DNA of 6,213 nt from the NCBI GenBank assembly GCA_903819815.1, contig CAIJFC010000325.1:1-6213 (forward strand). The letters are read 5' to 3'. A model generated the notes under the pieces. The model was not told the origin of the DNA, made no database searches, and saw only the letters and a program-made list of their open reading frames with translations. Source of the stretch: an uncultured Bacteroidota bacterium. GTDB taxonomy: Bacteria > Bacteroidota > Bacteroidia > Flavobacteriales > Flavobacteriaceae. The translations under genes and the position numbers were made by a program. This document shows, one piece after another, positions 1 to 5,859 of the stretch. The first letter of the stretch is position 1. The number at the start of each line of letters is the position of its first letter.

Positions 1-1412
1 AATTTAGTTTTTTCGGGTTCGTTTTCATTTTTATAATGCAGGGATTGAATGTAAATTTCCGCAATTCTCTTGGAAGCACCCATTATATTTGTTGGGTTAA
101 CCGCTTTATCAGTGGAAATGAAAACAAATTTACAAACTTTATATTTTACAGCTAAATCAGCAACGATTTTGGTGCCCATTACATTAGCTAAAATGGCTTG
201 CGACCGGTTTTTTTCCATCATAGGAACGTGTTTGTAGGCGGCGGCATGATAAATATAATTGGGATGGAAATTTTTAAAAACATTTTCCATTTCCAAAGCA
301 TCTCGAACATCGGCGATGATAAATTTAAAATCAATAAATTGAAATTTATTGGACAATTCCAATTCCAGATGATGAAGCGGTGTTTCCGCTTGATCGACAA
401 TAATAATCGATTTTGGATTGTAATTGGCTAATTGTAAAACAATTTCTGTTCCTATTGAACCCGCTCCGCCGGTTACCATTATAACTTTATTATAAATAAT
501 ATCCGAAAAATGGGCGTTGTCTAATAAAATTGCCTCTCGTTGCAACAATTCCTCAATATTGATTCTTTTAATTTTATGTTGAAAATCATCGATGGAATCC
601 GTTTCTAAAAATCTGGGTGCTTTAAAAACTTTGATTCCATTTTCGAGACATTCGGTAATTATTTTTGTTTTTTCGGCTTTTGAAAAACTATTATCTCCAA
701 TTATTATTGCCTGAATCCCTAAAAACCGATATAATATTGGTAATGGTCTATTGAATTTATATATTCTTAAATCGAAAATTCTTTTCCCTCTAATATTTTC
801 ATCGTTGGTTACAAATCCTACAACTTCAAAAGGAGTTGAAACCCCTTCCAAAATGGATTGTACCAATGAAATCGAATTGGGATTTGTTCCAATTACTAAG
901 GTTTTTAGCTTTTTGGTATCCATTTGCTTCGGCGATAATTTATCGAAAATTATTCTGATTGCTATTCGAAACAACATTAGATTACAGAAAGAAAGCAACA
1001 AAGCAAACACAATAGTTGTTGTTTTAAATACTCGTTGTCCCGTGAAAATATATTGAATATTATCCACAATAAGTATAAAAAAATGTGATGATCCAACGGC
1101 TAAAAAAAGTTTAATTACATCGACATAAGTAGAATGACGAACCAATCCAGAATAGGTTCTGAAGATGATAAAAAACAAGGCATTTGAAACTATATATATA
1201 AATATTTTTAGATTAATTGAGAGTACAGTCTCTAAATCGGCATTCAAAGAAAATAACAGGGCATAATTTAATAAAATAGATAGTGTAACAATAATAACAT
1301 CAATATAAAATATTACCCACCTAGGTAAATACTTAATATCTTGAATGTTGATTTTTTCGTTTCTAAATTTTCTTAGAAACTGAAAAAAATTGATTATTTG
1401 TTTTATTGGCAT
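1..1412 (-). CDS. Membrane-bound nucleotide-sugar 4,6-dehydratase (FlaA1/WbpM/PglF/CapD-like), 3'-truncated by window edge
   Basis: The frame is open from ATG at 1412-1410 to the left edge (470 codons); a TAG lies directly before the ATG in frame, which fixes it as the first possible start. Residues about 32-155 hold four hydrophobic stretches (roughly 32-52, 67-87, 100-118, 132-155), the membrane anchor of the large dehydratases. A first Rossmann-like domain follows (LVIGTNPNS at 172-180). The catalytic domain has TGGAGSIG (314-321) for NAD(P), HAAAYKHVPMME (389-400), STDKAVNP (433-440) and MGASK (444-448). Met replacing the Tyr of YxxxK, together with the Asp-Lys pair at 435-436, is typical of this family. 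Members usually run about 630-650 residues, so about 170 C-terminal residues are missing. The likely reaction is UDP-GlcNAc to UDP-4-keto-6-deoxy-HexNAc at the inner membrane, feeding the aminotransferase at the right edge. It starts 28 bp after the outer-membrane protein gene and is probably co-transcribed with it. Substrate and C5 stereochemistry cannot be read from the sequence. Confidence 0.93.
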   Translation of the reverse strand, partial: MPIKQIINFFQFLRKFRNEKINIQDIKYLPRWVIFYIDVIIVTLSILLNYALLFSLNADLETVLSINLKIFIYIVSNALFFIIFRTYSGLVRHSTYVDVIKLFLAVGSSHFFILIVDNIQYIFTGQRVFKTTTIVFALLLSFCNLMLFRIAIRIIFDKLSPKQMDTKKLKTLVIGTNPNSISLVQSILEGVSTPFEVVGFVTNDENIRGKRIFDLRIYKFNRPLPILYRFLGIQAIIIGDNSFSKAEKTKIITECLENGIKVFKAPRFLETDSIDDFQHKIKRINIEELLQREAILLDNAHFSDIIYNKVIMVTGGAGSIGTEIVLQLANYNPKSIIIVDQAETPLHHLELELSNKFQFIDFKFIIADVRDALEMENVFKNFHPNYIYHAAAYKHVPMMEKNRSQAILANVMGTKIVADLAVKYKVCKFVFISTDKAVNPTNIMGASKRIAEIYIQSLHYKNENEPEKTK

Positions 1413-1440
1413 CTATTATTGATTTGGGACGAAAAAAATG

Positions 1441-2082
1441 CTAATACCAATCGGCGTGGTACCTGTTTTTACCCAGGTAAACCATTAATCCGAAACTTAT
1501 ATTATAGTGAAATCCGATTGTTGGTTTGTATTGTTCTGAAATTAAAGAACCATCAAAACGATAATGTTGTTTGAAATTGGAAATAAAAGAAACATCTGTA
1601 AAAATCGCCACCCTTTCGGATAGTTTAAGTTGTGGTGTGATTCCGATAATTAGGTTTCCAATTTGCTCCGATTGGCTTGCGTTAATTGGTCTAGCTCTTG
1701 TGTAGCCAACACCTCCATGGGCTAAAAGGCCTATGTTTTCGTTTAAAATATAAGGCAAACCAAAAAGTTTTCCCACATTGTAATACGCTTGAAGGCCGAT
1801 TCGGTTATAATAAATGCCTATTTTTCCGCCTGGATCATTTTCGAATCGATCATTGGCATATTCGCCACGAAGTCCAAAATTTTCATTAAACATGAGTCTT
1901 CCTCCTATATTTAGATTCGTAAATCCCGAAAAATTAGATTTAAAGGCATCTTTATAAGGACTAATAGCACCTGAATAACCATAGGATGTTTCCAAAGAAA
2001 ATTGGTTATATCGAGATTGGGCTTTTAAATAATTTGATAAAAGCAATAGTATGGGCAGAATGTAAATAATTGATTTTTTCAT
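1441..2082 (-). CDS. Small outer-membrane beta-barrel protein (porin/OmpA-N-like barrel)
   Basis: This 213-residue protein has a classic Sec signal peptide: KK at 2-3, a hydrophobic core at about 5-16, and probable cleavage after Ala21 (YLKA-QS). There is no Cys at the cleavage site, so it is not a lipoprotein. The mature part alternates polar and hydrophobic/aromatic residues, with Gly/Tyr/Asn-rich turns such as SYGYSG, NIGGRLMF, NFGLRGEY, RIGLQAYYNVG and SFGLMVYLG. This suggests about eight transmembrane beta-strands. The size fits a stand-alone barrel. The C-terminus HADWY resembles the place where, as I recall, some Bacteroidota OmpA-family proteins pass from barrel to periplasmic linker, so it may derive from a longer OmpA-type protein; no OmpA peptidoglycan-binding domain is present. 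It lies between rmlB (146 bp upstream) and the membrane dehydratase gene (28 bp downstream). No role in glycan export is shown. Specific function unknown. Confidence 0.82.
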   Translation of the reverse strand: MKKSIIYILPILLLLSNYLKAQSRYNQFSLETSYGYSGAISPYKDAFKSNFSGFTNLNIGGRLMFNENFGLRGEYANDRFENDPGGKIGIYYNRIGLQAYYNVGKLFGLPYILNENIGLLAHGGVGYTRARPINASQSEQIGNLIIGITPQLKLSERVAIFTDVSFISNFKQHYRFDGSLISEQYKPTIGFHYNISFGLMVYLGKNRYHADWY

Positions 2083-2130
2083 GTTCTATTTTTTAAAATT
2101 AGGAAGTACAACCAAATTTTAAATTACAAT

Positions 2131-2161
2131 GCAAATTAGCATTTTATTAGTGATAAATCAA
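2131..2161 (-). promoter_or_regulatory. Possible Bacteroidota-type promoter for the outer-membrane protein gene
   Basis: On the minus strand a TTG (2161-2159) is followed after 20 bases by TAATTTGC (2138-2131). This resembles the flavobacterial TTG / TAnnTTTG promoter, but the -7 element is one base short of consensus (TA-A-TTTG). It would give a leader of roughly 40 bases before the ATG at 2082. An alternative -7-like string, TAAAATTTG at 2121-2113, is one base too long. Tentative. Confidence 0.28.
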
Positions 2162-2180
2162 ATTGTTTCGATTGATTTAT
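2153..2180. repeat. Perfect 9-bp inverted repeat between rmlB and the outer-membrane protein gene
   Basis: ATAAATCAA (2153-2161) and TTGATTTAT (2172-2180) are exact reverse complements separated by 10 bases. The stem is almost all A/T and is not followed by a T run on the minus strand, so it is a poor intrinsic terminator for rmlB. The left arm overlaps the putative -33 TTG of the downstream gene, so it could be a regulator binding site, or simply chance in AT-rich DNA. Confidence 0.4.
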
Positions 2181-2228
2181 TTATAATTTTATCTTTAGAA
2201 AAAGTTAGTCTTATTAGTACCAAAAAAA

Positions 2229-3272
2229 CTATTTAAGGTATTGATTTTCATAATATTGGGTATAAGAACCACTGGTGACGTTTTGAAGCCATTCCTCATT
2301 ATTTAAAAACCAATTGACAGTTTTTTCCAATCCTTCTTCAAAAGTGACTGACGGTTTCCAACCCAATTCCGTCATTAATTTATTAGAATCAATCGCATAT
2401 CTAAAATCATGACCCGCTCGGTCTGTTACATAAGAAATCAATTTTTCTGATGTACCCATTTCTCTATTTAGTTTTGAATCCATTATTTTGCATAATAATT
2501 TTATCAATTCAATATTTTTCCATTCGTTATTTCCTCCGATATTATAGGTATCTCCAACTTTTCCAGAATGAAAAATAACATCGATGGCTTTAGCATGATC
2601 TTCTACAAAAAGCCAGTCCCGAATGTTGTCTCCTTTTCCATAAACCGGTAAAGGTTTATTGTTTTTTATGTTGTTTATAAATAATGGGATTAATTTTTCT
2701 GGGAAATGGTGCGATCCGTAATTATTGGAACAATTGGATATTTTGACAGGAATGTGATAGGTTTCATAATAGGCACGAACAAGATGATCACTACTTGCTT
2801 TTGAAGCCGAATAAGGAGAATTCGGACTATACGGTGTGCTTTCTGTAAACTTACCCGTTTCTCCAAGTGTACCATAAACCTCATCAGTACTTACGTGATA
2901 AAACAGAACATCTTTTCGGCTGCCCCAAACCTTCTTGGCGGCATTTAATAAATTGGCTGTACCAACAACATTGGTACTAATAAATTCCATTGGATTACTA
3001 ATACTTCGATCAACATGCGACTCAGCAGCCAAATGAATAACAGCATCTGGTTTTTCCTTTTCAAAGAAGTCTTGAATGGAATTAATAGCTACAATATCCA
3101 ATTGAACGAAGCTATAATTAGGTGCCTCCTCAATATCTTTTAGGTTTTCTAAATTACCTGCATAGGTTAGTTTATCGAGATTGATTATAGAATAGTGAGG
3201 GTATTTGGTAACAAAATGTCTAACAACATGCGAACCAATAAATCCTGCGCCTCCTGTGATAATTATTTTCAT
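2229..3272 (-). CDS. rmlB: dTDP-glucose 4,6-dehydratase
   Basis: RmlB is a cytoplasmic short-chain dehydrogenase/reductase of the extended type that converts dTDP-glucose to dTDP-4-keto-6-deoxyglucose with tightly bound NAD. That product is the branch point for dTDP-rhamnose and many amino-deoxy sugars. The 347-residue length is normal for the family and the protein looks complete. Diagnostic sites are the NAD-binding GGAGFIG (7-13), YAGNLENL (37-44), HLAAESHVDRSI (80-91), the catalytic Thr-Asp-Glu at 129-131 within STDEVYG, YSASK (Tyr154, Lys158), SNNYGSHHFPEKLIP (182-196) and GDNIRDWLFVEDHAKAI (214-230). The first ATG places the beta-strand KIIITGG directly at the N-terminus, as usual. Neighbours are the sugar phosphotransferase upstream (121-bp gap with a good -7 element) and the outer-membrane protein gene downstream (146-bp gap). 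No rmlA, rmlC or rmlD is in view, so the final sugar is unknown. Confidence 0.97.
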   Translation of the reverse strand: MKIIITGGAGFIGSHVVRHFVTKYPHYSIINLDKLTYAGNLENLKDIEEAPNYSFVQLDIVAINSIQDFFEKEKPDAVIHLAAESHVDRSISNPMEFISTNVVGTANLLNAAKKVWGSRKDVLFYHVSTDEVYGTLGETGKFTESTPYSPNSPYSASKASSDHLVRAYYETYHIPVKISNCSNNYGSHHFPEKLIPLFINNIKNNKPLPVYGKGDNIRDWLFVEDHAKAIDVIFHSGKVGDTYNIGGNNEWKNIELIKLLCKIMDSKLNREMGTSEKLISYVTDRAGHDFRYAIDSNKLMTELGWKPSVTFEEGLEKTVNWFLNNEEWLQNVTSGSYTQYYENQYLK

Positions 3273-3294
3273 TTGTATAGCAATTATTTTAGTG

Positions 3295-3302
3295 CAAAAA
3301 TA
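3295..3302 (-). promoter_or_regulatory. -7 element of a Bacteroidota-type promoter for rmlB
   Basis: On the minus strand 3302-3295 reads TATTTTTG, a full match to the TAnnTTTG -7 consensus of Bacteroidota primary-sigma promoters. It lies 22 bases before the rmlB ATG, which would leave a short leader of about 15 bases. No TTG is found 17-23 bases upstream, so the -33 box is poor. Position in a 121-bp gap between genes supports it. Confidence 0.45.
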
Positions 3303-3393
3303 GTGTAATTTTATAAATGTTTGGAATCCGTTTAACCGAATTCAATAAGTACGTTTGTAATGGTAATATTGCGTTGGGATAATTGAAGGTTTT

Positions 3394-3960
3394 TTAAAAA
3401 TCTTTGCTCTTTGCTCTAAAAACTGTTTTCACAATTATTTTAATATCTCCAAAAATTGAATTAGTATAATAATATTCCAAATTCATTTTAACCTTATCGG
3501 GGAAAATTACCGTATCATTATAAAGTAGCGGATTTTCTTGAAGCGCCAATAGTTGGTCTTCATTAGCATATTTAATACTAGCTAAACTTGTAAACCCTGG
3601 TTTTAATTCAACTATTTTTCTGTTTTCCCCTTCCAATAAATCGTAATAACCCGGAATGTCTGGGCGGGGACCTACAAAACTCATGTCTCCAATTAGCACA
3701 TTCCACAGTTGGGGTAATTCGTCTAATTTTGAATTTCTTAAAAAAGCACCCCATTTGGAAATTGGTTTTTCAACAGAGGGACCAAAAGTTCTTATTTTAT
3801 AGATTGTAAATGGCAAACCATATTGACCTATTCTTTTTTGAGAAAATAGTCCATTTTGTTTGGCATCTATTGAAGCTAGTATATAGAGAAATAACAATAA
3901 AAAGGCAGTTGATATTAGCCCTAGCAACGCAAAAAAAAGATCAAAAAGCCGTTTTGACAT
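3394..3960 (-). CDS. Undecaprenyl-phosphate sugar phosphotransferase (bacterial sugar transferase family, small monotopic type)
   Basis: The enzyme transfers a sugar-1-phosphate from a nucleotide sugar to undecaprenyl phosphate on the cytoplasmic face of the inner membrane, starting repeat-unit assembly. The 188 residues match the minimal PglC-like catalytic unit, without the multi-helix N-terminal region of WcaJ/WbaP proteins. Visible features are the basic start KRLFD (3-7), one hydrophobic re-entrant/anchor helix (about 8-30), QKRIGQYGLPFTIYKIRT (41-58), the catalytic Asp-Glu pair at 80-81 in LDELPQLWNV, and GDMSFVGPRPD (91-101). Residues 19-20 are Ala-Phe where many homologues have the helix-breaking Ser-Pro. 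A PglC-like enzyme beside a DegT aminotransferase and a FlaA1-like dehydratase suggests a bacillosamine-type first sugar, by inference. The upstream gap carries a repeat copy and separates it from the ATPase gene. I see no convincing -7 element before it. Confidence 0.95.
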   Translation of the reverse strand: MSKRLFDLFFALLGLISTAFLLLFLYILASIDAKQNGLFSQKRIGQYGLPFTIYKIRTFGPSVEKPISKWGAFLRNSKLDELPQLWNVLIGDMSFVGPRPDIPGYYDLLEGENRKIVELKPGFTSLASIKYANEDQLLALQENPLLYNDTVIFPDKVKMNLEYYYTNSIFGDIKIIVKTVFRAKSKDF

Positions 3961-4176
3961 TATGTTGTATTATTATTTTTATTAGGATTAACAGAAAATT
4001 TAACCGCAAAGAACGCAACGTTTTTCGCAAAGAACGCAAAGAGAAAAGAACATTTTTGAAAAGTGGATTCTGTGATTTGGTTATTTGATTAGTCGTGATT
4101 TATTACATTCAAACGATTTAACGATTTAACTTTTTCAGAATAGAACCTTCTCAAACTACAATCTACTATACCATCT
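3961..4176. other. Intergenic stretch between ATPase and sugar phosphotransferase genes
   Basis: These 216 bases hold one copy of the CGCAAAG-type repeat (core 3999-4069). A short tandem duplication, ACGATTTA twice (4113-4120 and 4121-4128), lies between the repeat and the ATPase stop codon. No convincing coding region, clear terminator with a T run, or TAnnTTTG element facing the sugar phosphotransferase is visible. Confidence 0.6.
3999..4069 (+). repeat. CGCAAAG-type dispersed repeat, copy 1 (downstream side of the ATPase gene)
   Basis: The 71-base core begins TTTAACCGCAAAG and ends GAAAAGTGGATT. It contains CGCAAAGAACGCAA twice (4005-4018 and 4026-4039, 21-base period), followed by a small hairpin, CATTTT/AAAGTG around TGA (4051-4065). 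By eye it differs from copy 2 at 2 of 71 positions and from copy 3 at 3. Similarity fades after the core, though GGTTATTTGATTA (4079-4091) is shared with copy 2. Confidence 0.9.
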
Positions 4177-5397
4177 CTAAAAAGCGGTCAATAAGAAAGT
4201 TTCCAAGGCTACAATTTCAATTCCTTCTACAGTATTCCCAGAAAAGGCATCCATAGTAATTACAATTTTAGGGTAATTGTCTTTAATGGCTAAGAGATTT
4301 CCAAACTCCCGCTTTATAGTTTGTTCTTCGTGAATACTTTGGGCCACTTGAATGTATTTTTTTTCTCCATTTTTCTCCACAATAAAATCAATTTCTTTAT
4401 TTCCTATAATTCCAATACTAATTTTATAACCGCAATAGGCCAAATGATTGTAAACAGCATTTTCTAAAATCTTACCCTGATCTTCAAGACGGTAGCCCCA
4501 AAGTGCATTTCGTATTCCCAAATTTTCGAAATAATATTTTTCGCCAAATTCAAACAATCGTTTACCTATAATATCATATCTTGATACCACTTGTATTATA
4601 AATGCATTTACTAAATAACGATTGTAAATTTGTACCTGATTGGGAGCTATATTTACGCGTTGCGATTTTAAAAAATCACTAATCTTTTTAGCTGAAAAAA
4701 TACTCCCCGTATTGGAAGCCAAAAATAAAATGAGTTGCTCTAAAAACGCAACGTTTCTAACAGAAAATCGATTGATAATATCTCTATAAACAATCGTGCT
4801 ATAAATATTTTTTAAATATTCAAATACAATTTCATCTTCTAGTTTTAAATGTTTTAAATAAGGAAGTCCTCCATATTTTAAATATAAACCTAAATTTTTA
4901 GAATTGGATTCTAATTCCTGAAATTCTAAAAATTCTATGTAGGAAAGACTAAATACTTGGATTTCTATGTACCGTCCACTTAAATACCCCGCTATATCGC
5001 CGGACAACAAATTGGCATTGCTGCCTGTACAGTAAATATCAAGTTGTAAATCTAAAATTAAGGATCTCAAGGCCGACTCAAAATTTTCTATATCTTGAAT
5101 TTCATCAATAAATAAATAGGTCTTTTCTGTTTTTGATTTATGAATTTGCACATAATTATTCAAATCTTGTGCCGTTTTAATCTCAGAAAAAGCAAGGTCT
5201 TCTTTATTAATATATAGAATAGTCGCTGTTTCATTGTACTTTAAAACTTCCTGAATTATTTGATACAACAAATAACTTTTTCCAACCCTACGCTGACCCG
5301 TAAAGACTTTAATCAAGTTTGAATTCATAAACGGTCGCACTTTATCTATATAGACAGACCGATTATTAATATTCTTCGGAAGTTCAAAATTTATCAT
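4177..5397 (-). CDS. AAA-family ATPase with C-terminal DUF4143 domain (AAA_14 + DUF4143)
   Basis: The 406-residue length is normal for this widespread but poorly understood family of cytosolic P-loop proteins. The N-terminal ATPase domain has Walker A GQRRVGKS (34-41), Walker B YLFIDEI (94-100, Asp98-Glu99) and a sensor-like TGSN (124-127), then LSGRY (139-143) and the family landmark YGGLPYL (175-181). Residues about 205-270 are helical and resemble the winged-helix linker of such proteins. The C-terminal DUF4143 part has ENAVYNHL (312-319), EIDFIV (335-340) and YIQVAQS (348-354). This is the layout of a PD-(D/E)xK nuclease-like fold, but QVA stands where an ExK would be, so nuclease activity is doubtful. 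Nothing ties it to sugar chemistry, although it splits a glycan operon. It has its own -7 element and is flanked by direct repeats, suggesting later insertion or a mobile cargo role. Biological function unknown; the family call is firm. Confidence 0.92.
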   Translation of the reverse strand: MINFELPKNINNRSVYIDKVRPFMNSNLIKVFTGQRRVGKSYLLYQIIQEVLKYNETATILYINKEDLAFSEIKTAQDLNNYVQIHKSKTEKTYLFIDEIQDIENFESALRSLILDLQLDIYCTGSNANLLSGDIAGYLSGRYIEIQVFSLSYIEFLEFQELESNSKNLGLYLKYGGLPYLKHLKLEDEIVFEYLKNIYSTIVYRDIINRFSVRNVAFLEQLILFLASNTGSIFSAKKISDFLKSQRVNIAPNQVQIYNRYLVNAFIIQVVSRYDIIGKRLFEFGEKYYFENLGIRNALWGYRLEDQGKILENAVYNHLAYCGYKISIGIIGNKEIDFIVEKNGEKKYIQVAQSIHEEQTIKREFGNLLAIKDNYPKIVITMDAFSGNTVEGIEIVALETFLLTAF

Positions 5398-5425
5398 TTT
5401 TTATAGTTACAATTATAATTATTGG

Positions 5426-5433
5426 CAAATATA
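5426..5433 (-). promoter_or_regulatory. -7 element of a Bacteroidota-type promoter for the ATPase gene
   Basis: On the minus strand 5433-5426 reads TATATTTG, a full match to TAnnTTTG, 28 bases before the ATPase ATG at 5397. No TTG lies at the usual -33 distance; instead that position is covered by the dyad at 5435-5464. The site makes independent transcription of the ATPase gene likely. Confidence 0.5.
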
Positions 5434-5434
5434 T

Positions 5435-5464
5435 AAAAAGTTGTAGTTATGTTTATAACTTTTT
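5435..5464. promoter_or_regulatory. Operator-like dyad upstream of the ATPase -7 element
   Basis: AAAAAGTT (5435-5442) and AACTTTTT (5457-5464) are exact reverse complements, 14 bases apart. Nested inside and overlapping the right arm is a second perfect pair, AGTTAT (5445-5450) and ATAACT (5455-5460), with a 4-base spacer. The dyad directly abuts the -7 element and occupies the -33 zone, where a repressor or activator could act. AT-richness makes chance dyads common, so this is a suggestion only. Confidence 0.35.
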
Positions 5465-5511
5465 TAAATTAAATTATTGAAAGATTGGATTTGAAATGAT
5501 TAAATGAATTA

Positions 5512-5582
5512 TTTAACCGCAAAGAACGCAACGTTTTTCGCAAAGAACGCAAATAGAAACGAACATTTTTGAAAAGTGGATT
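5512..5582 (+). repeat. CGCAAAG-type dispersed repeat, copy 2
   Basis: The core has the same orientation and the same 71-base length as copy 1, with two visible substitutions in the segment after the second CGCAAAGAACGCAA. It retains the small hairpin CATTTT/AAAGTG (5564-5578). Similarity with copy 3 continues on both sides: TTGAAATGATT upstream (5491) and TGGTTATTCGGTTATT downstream (5583-5598). Copies 2 and 3 therefore look like a tandem duplication. Confidence 0.9.
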
Positions 5583-5658
5583 TGGTTATTCGGTTATTTG
5601 ATTAATTAGGTTAAAGTAAGTTGAAATTAATTTAAAGATTGAAATGATTTAAAGATTT

Positions 5659-5729
5659 TTTAACCGCAAAGAACGCAACGTTTTTCGCAAAGAACGCAAA
5701 GAAAAATGAAAATTTTTGAAAAGTGGATT
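5659..5729 (+). repeat. CGCAAAG-type dispersed repeat, copy 3 (nearest the aminotransferase gene)
   Basis: It has the same orientation and length as copies 1 and 2 and starts 147 bases after copy 2. The first 43 bases of the core are identical to copy 1; three substitutions fall in the A-rich segment that follows. One of these (C to A at 5711) removes the closing C-G pair of the small hairpin. The flanks resemble those of copy 2 (TTGAAATGATT at 5639; TGGTTATTCGGTTATT at 5730-5745). Confidence 0.9.
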
Positions 5730-5813
5730 TGGTTATTCGGTTATTGGTTTACGGGAACATACAAGCATCTCAACTTACAAACCTACAACTTATAACTTAC
5801 AACTAAAGACTTC

Positions 5814-5839
5814 GTCTATTATCTATTGGTCTATTATCT
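5814..5839. repeat. Short direct repeat GTCTATTATCT
   Basis: The same 11 bases occur at 5814-5824 and 5829-5839, 15 bases apart, about 20 bases beyond the aminotransferase stop codon. Most likely replication slippage in AT-rich intergenic DNA. No function is evident. Confidence 0.5.
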
Positions 5840-5859
5840 TTTATTTCAACAAACATCGA

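Larger units (their letters stand above)
5398..5859. other. 462-bp gene-less stretch with promoter, two repeat copies and simple repeats
   Basis: This gap separates the aminotransferase from the ATPase. From left to right it holds the ATPase -7 element and dyad (5426-5464), repeat copy 2 (5512-5582), repeat copy 3 (5659-5729), a stretch rich in ACAACTTA-like strings (5771-5803), and an 11-base direct repeat (5814-5839). Short open frames here show no domain, codon bias or start signal that would support a gene. No intrinsic terminator with a clear T run follows the aminotransferase stop. Confidence 0.65.

Noticed and set aside
198..431. Open frame of 77 codons on the plus strand
   Set aside because: It lies inside the strongly supported dehydratase gene on the other strand and has no domain or conserved motif.
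444..476. Met in place of Tyr in the dehydratase YxxxK (MGASK at residues 444-448, not window bases) as an inactivating change
   Set aside because: Met at this position is normal for the large membrane dehydratases such as WbpM and PglF, so the enzyme is not degenerate.
751..1056. Open frame of 101 codons on the plus strand
   Set aside because: It is antisense to the membrane and first Rossmann region of the dehydratase, with low-complexity content and no recognisable family.
3810..4088. Open frame of 92 codons on the plus strand crossing the sugar phosphotransferase start and repeat copy 1
   Set aside because: Half is antisense to a real gene. The rest translates the CGCAAAG repeat into a Lys/Arg/Asn-rich string, which is not protein-like.
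3999..5729. CRISPR array
   Set aside because: The repeats are 71 bp, only three in number, and separated by 1.4 kb and 76 bp of unrelated sequence. There are no regular spacers and no cas genes.
5778..5785. TAGGTTTG on the minus strand, matching TAnnTTTG
   Set aside because: No gene starts soon after it, a TTG-like match lies only 14 bases upstream, and the sequence is part of a simple ACAACTTA-like stretch. Probably chance.
5803..5820. Small hairpin AGAC-TTC-GTCT after the aminotransferase stop as a terminator
   Set aside because: The stem is only 4 bp with a 3-base loop and lacks a proper T run on the minus strand.
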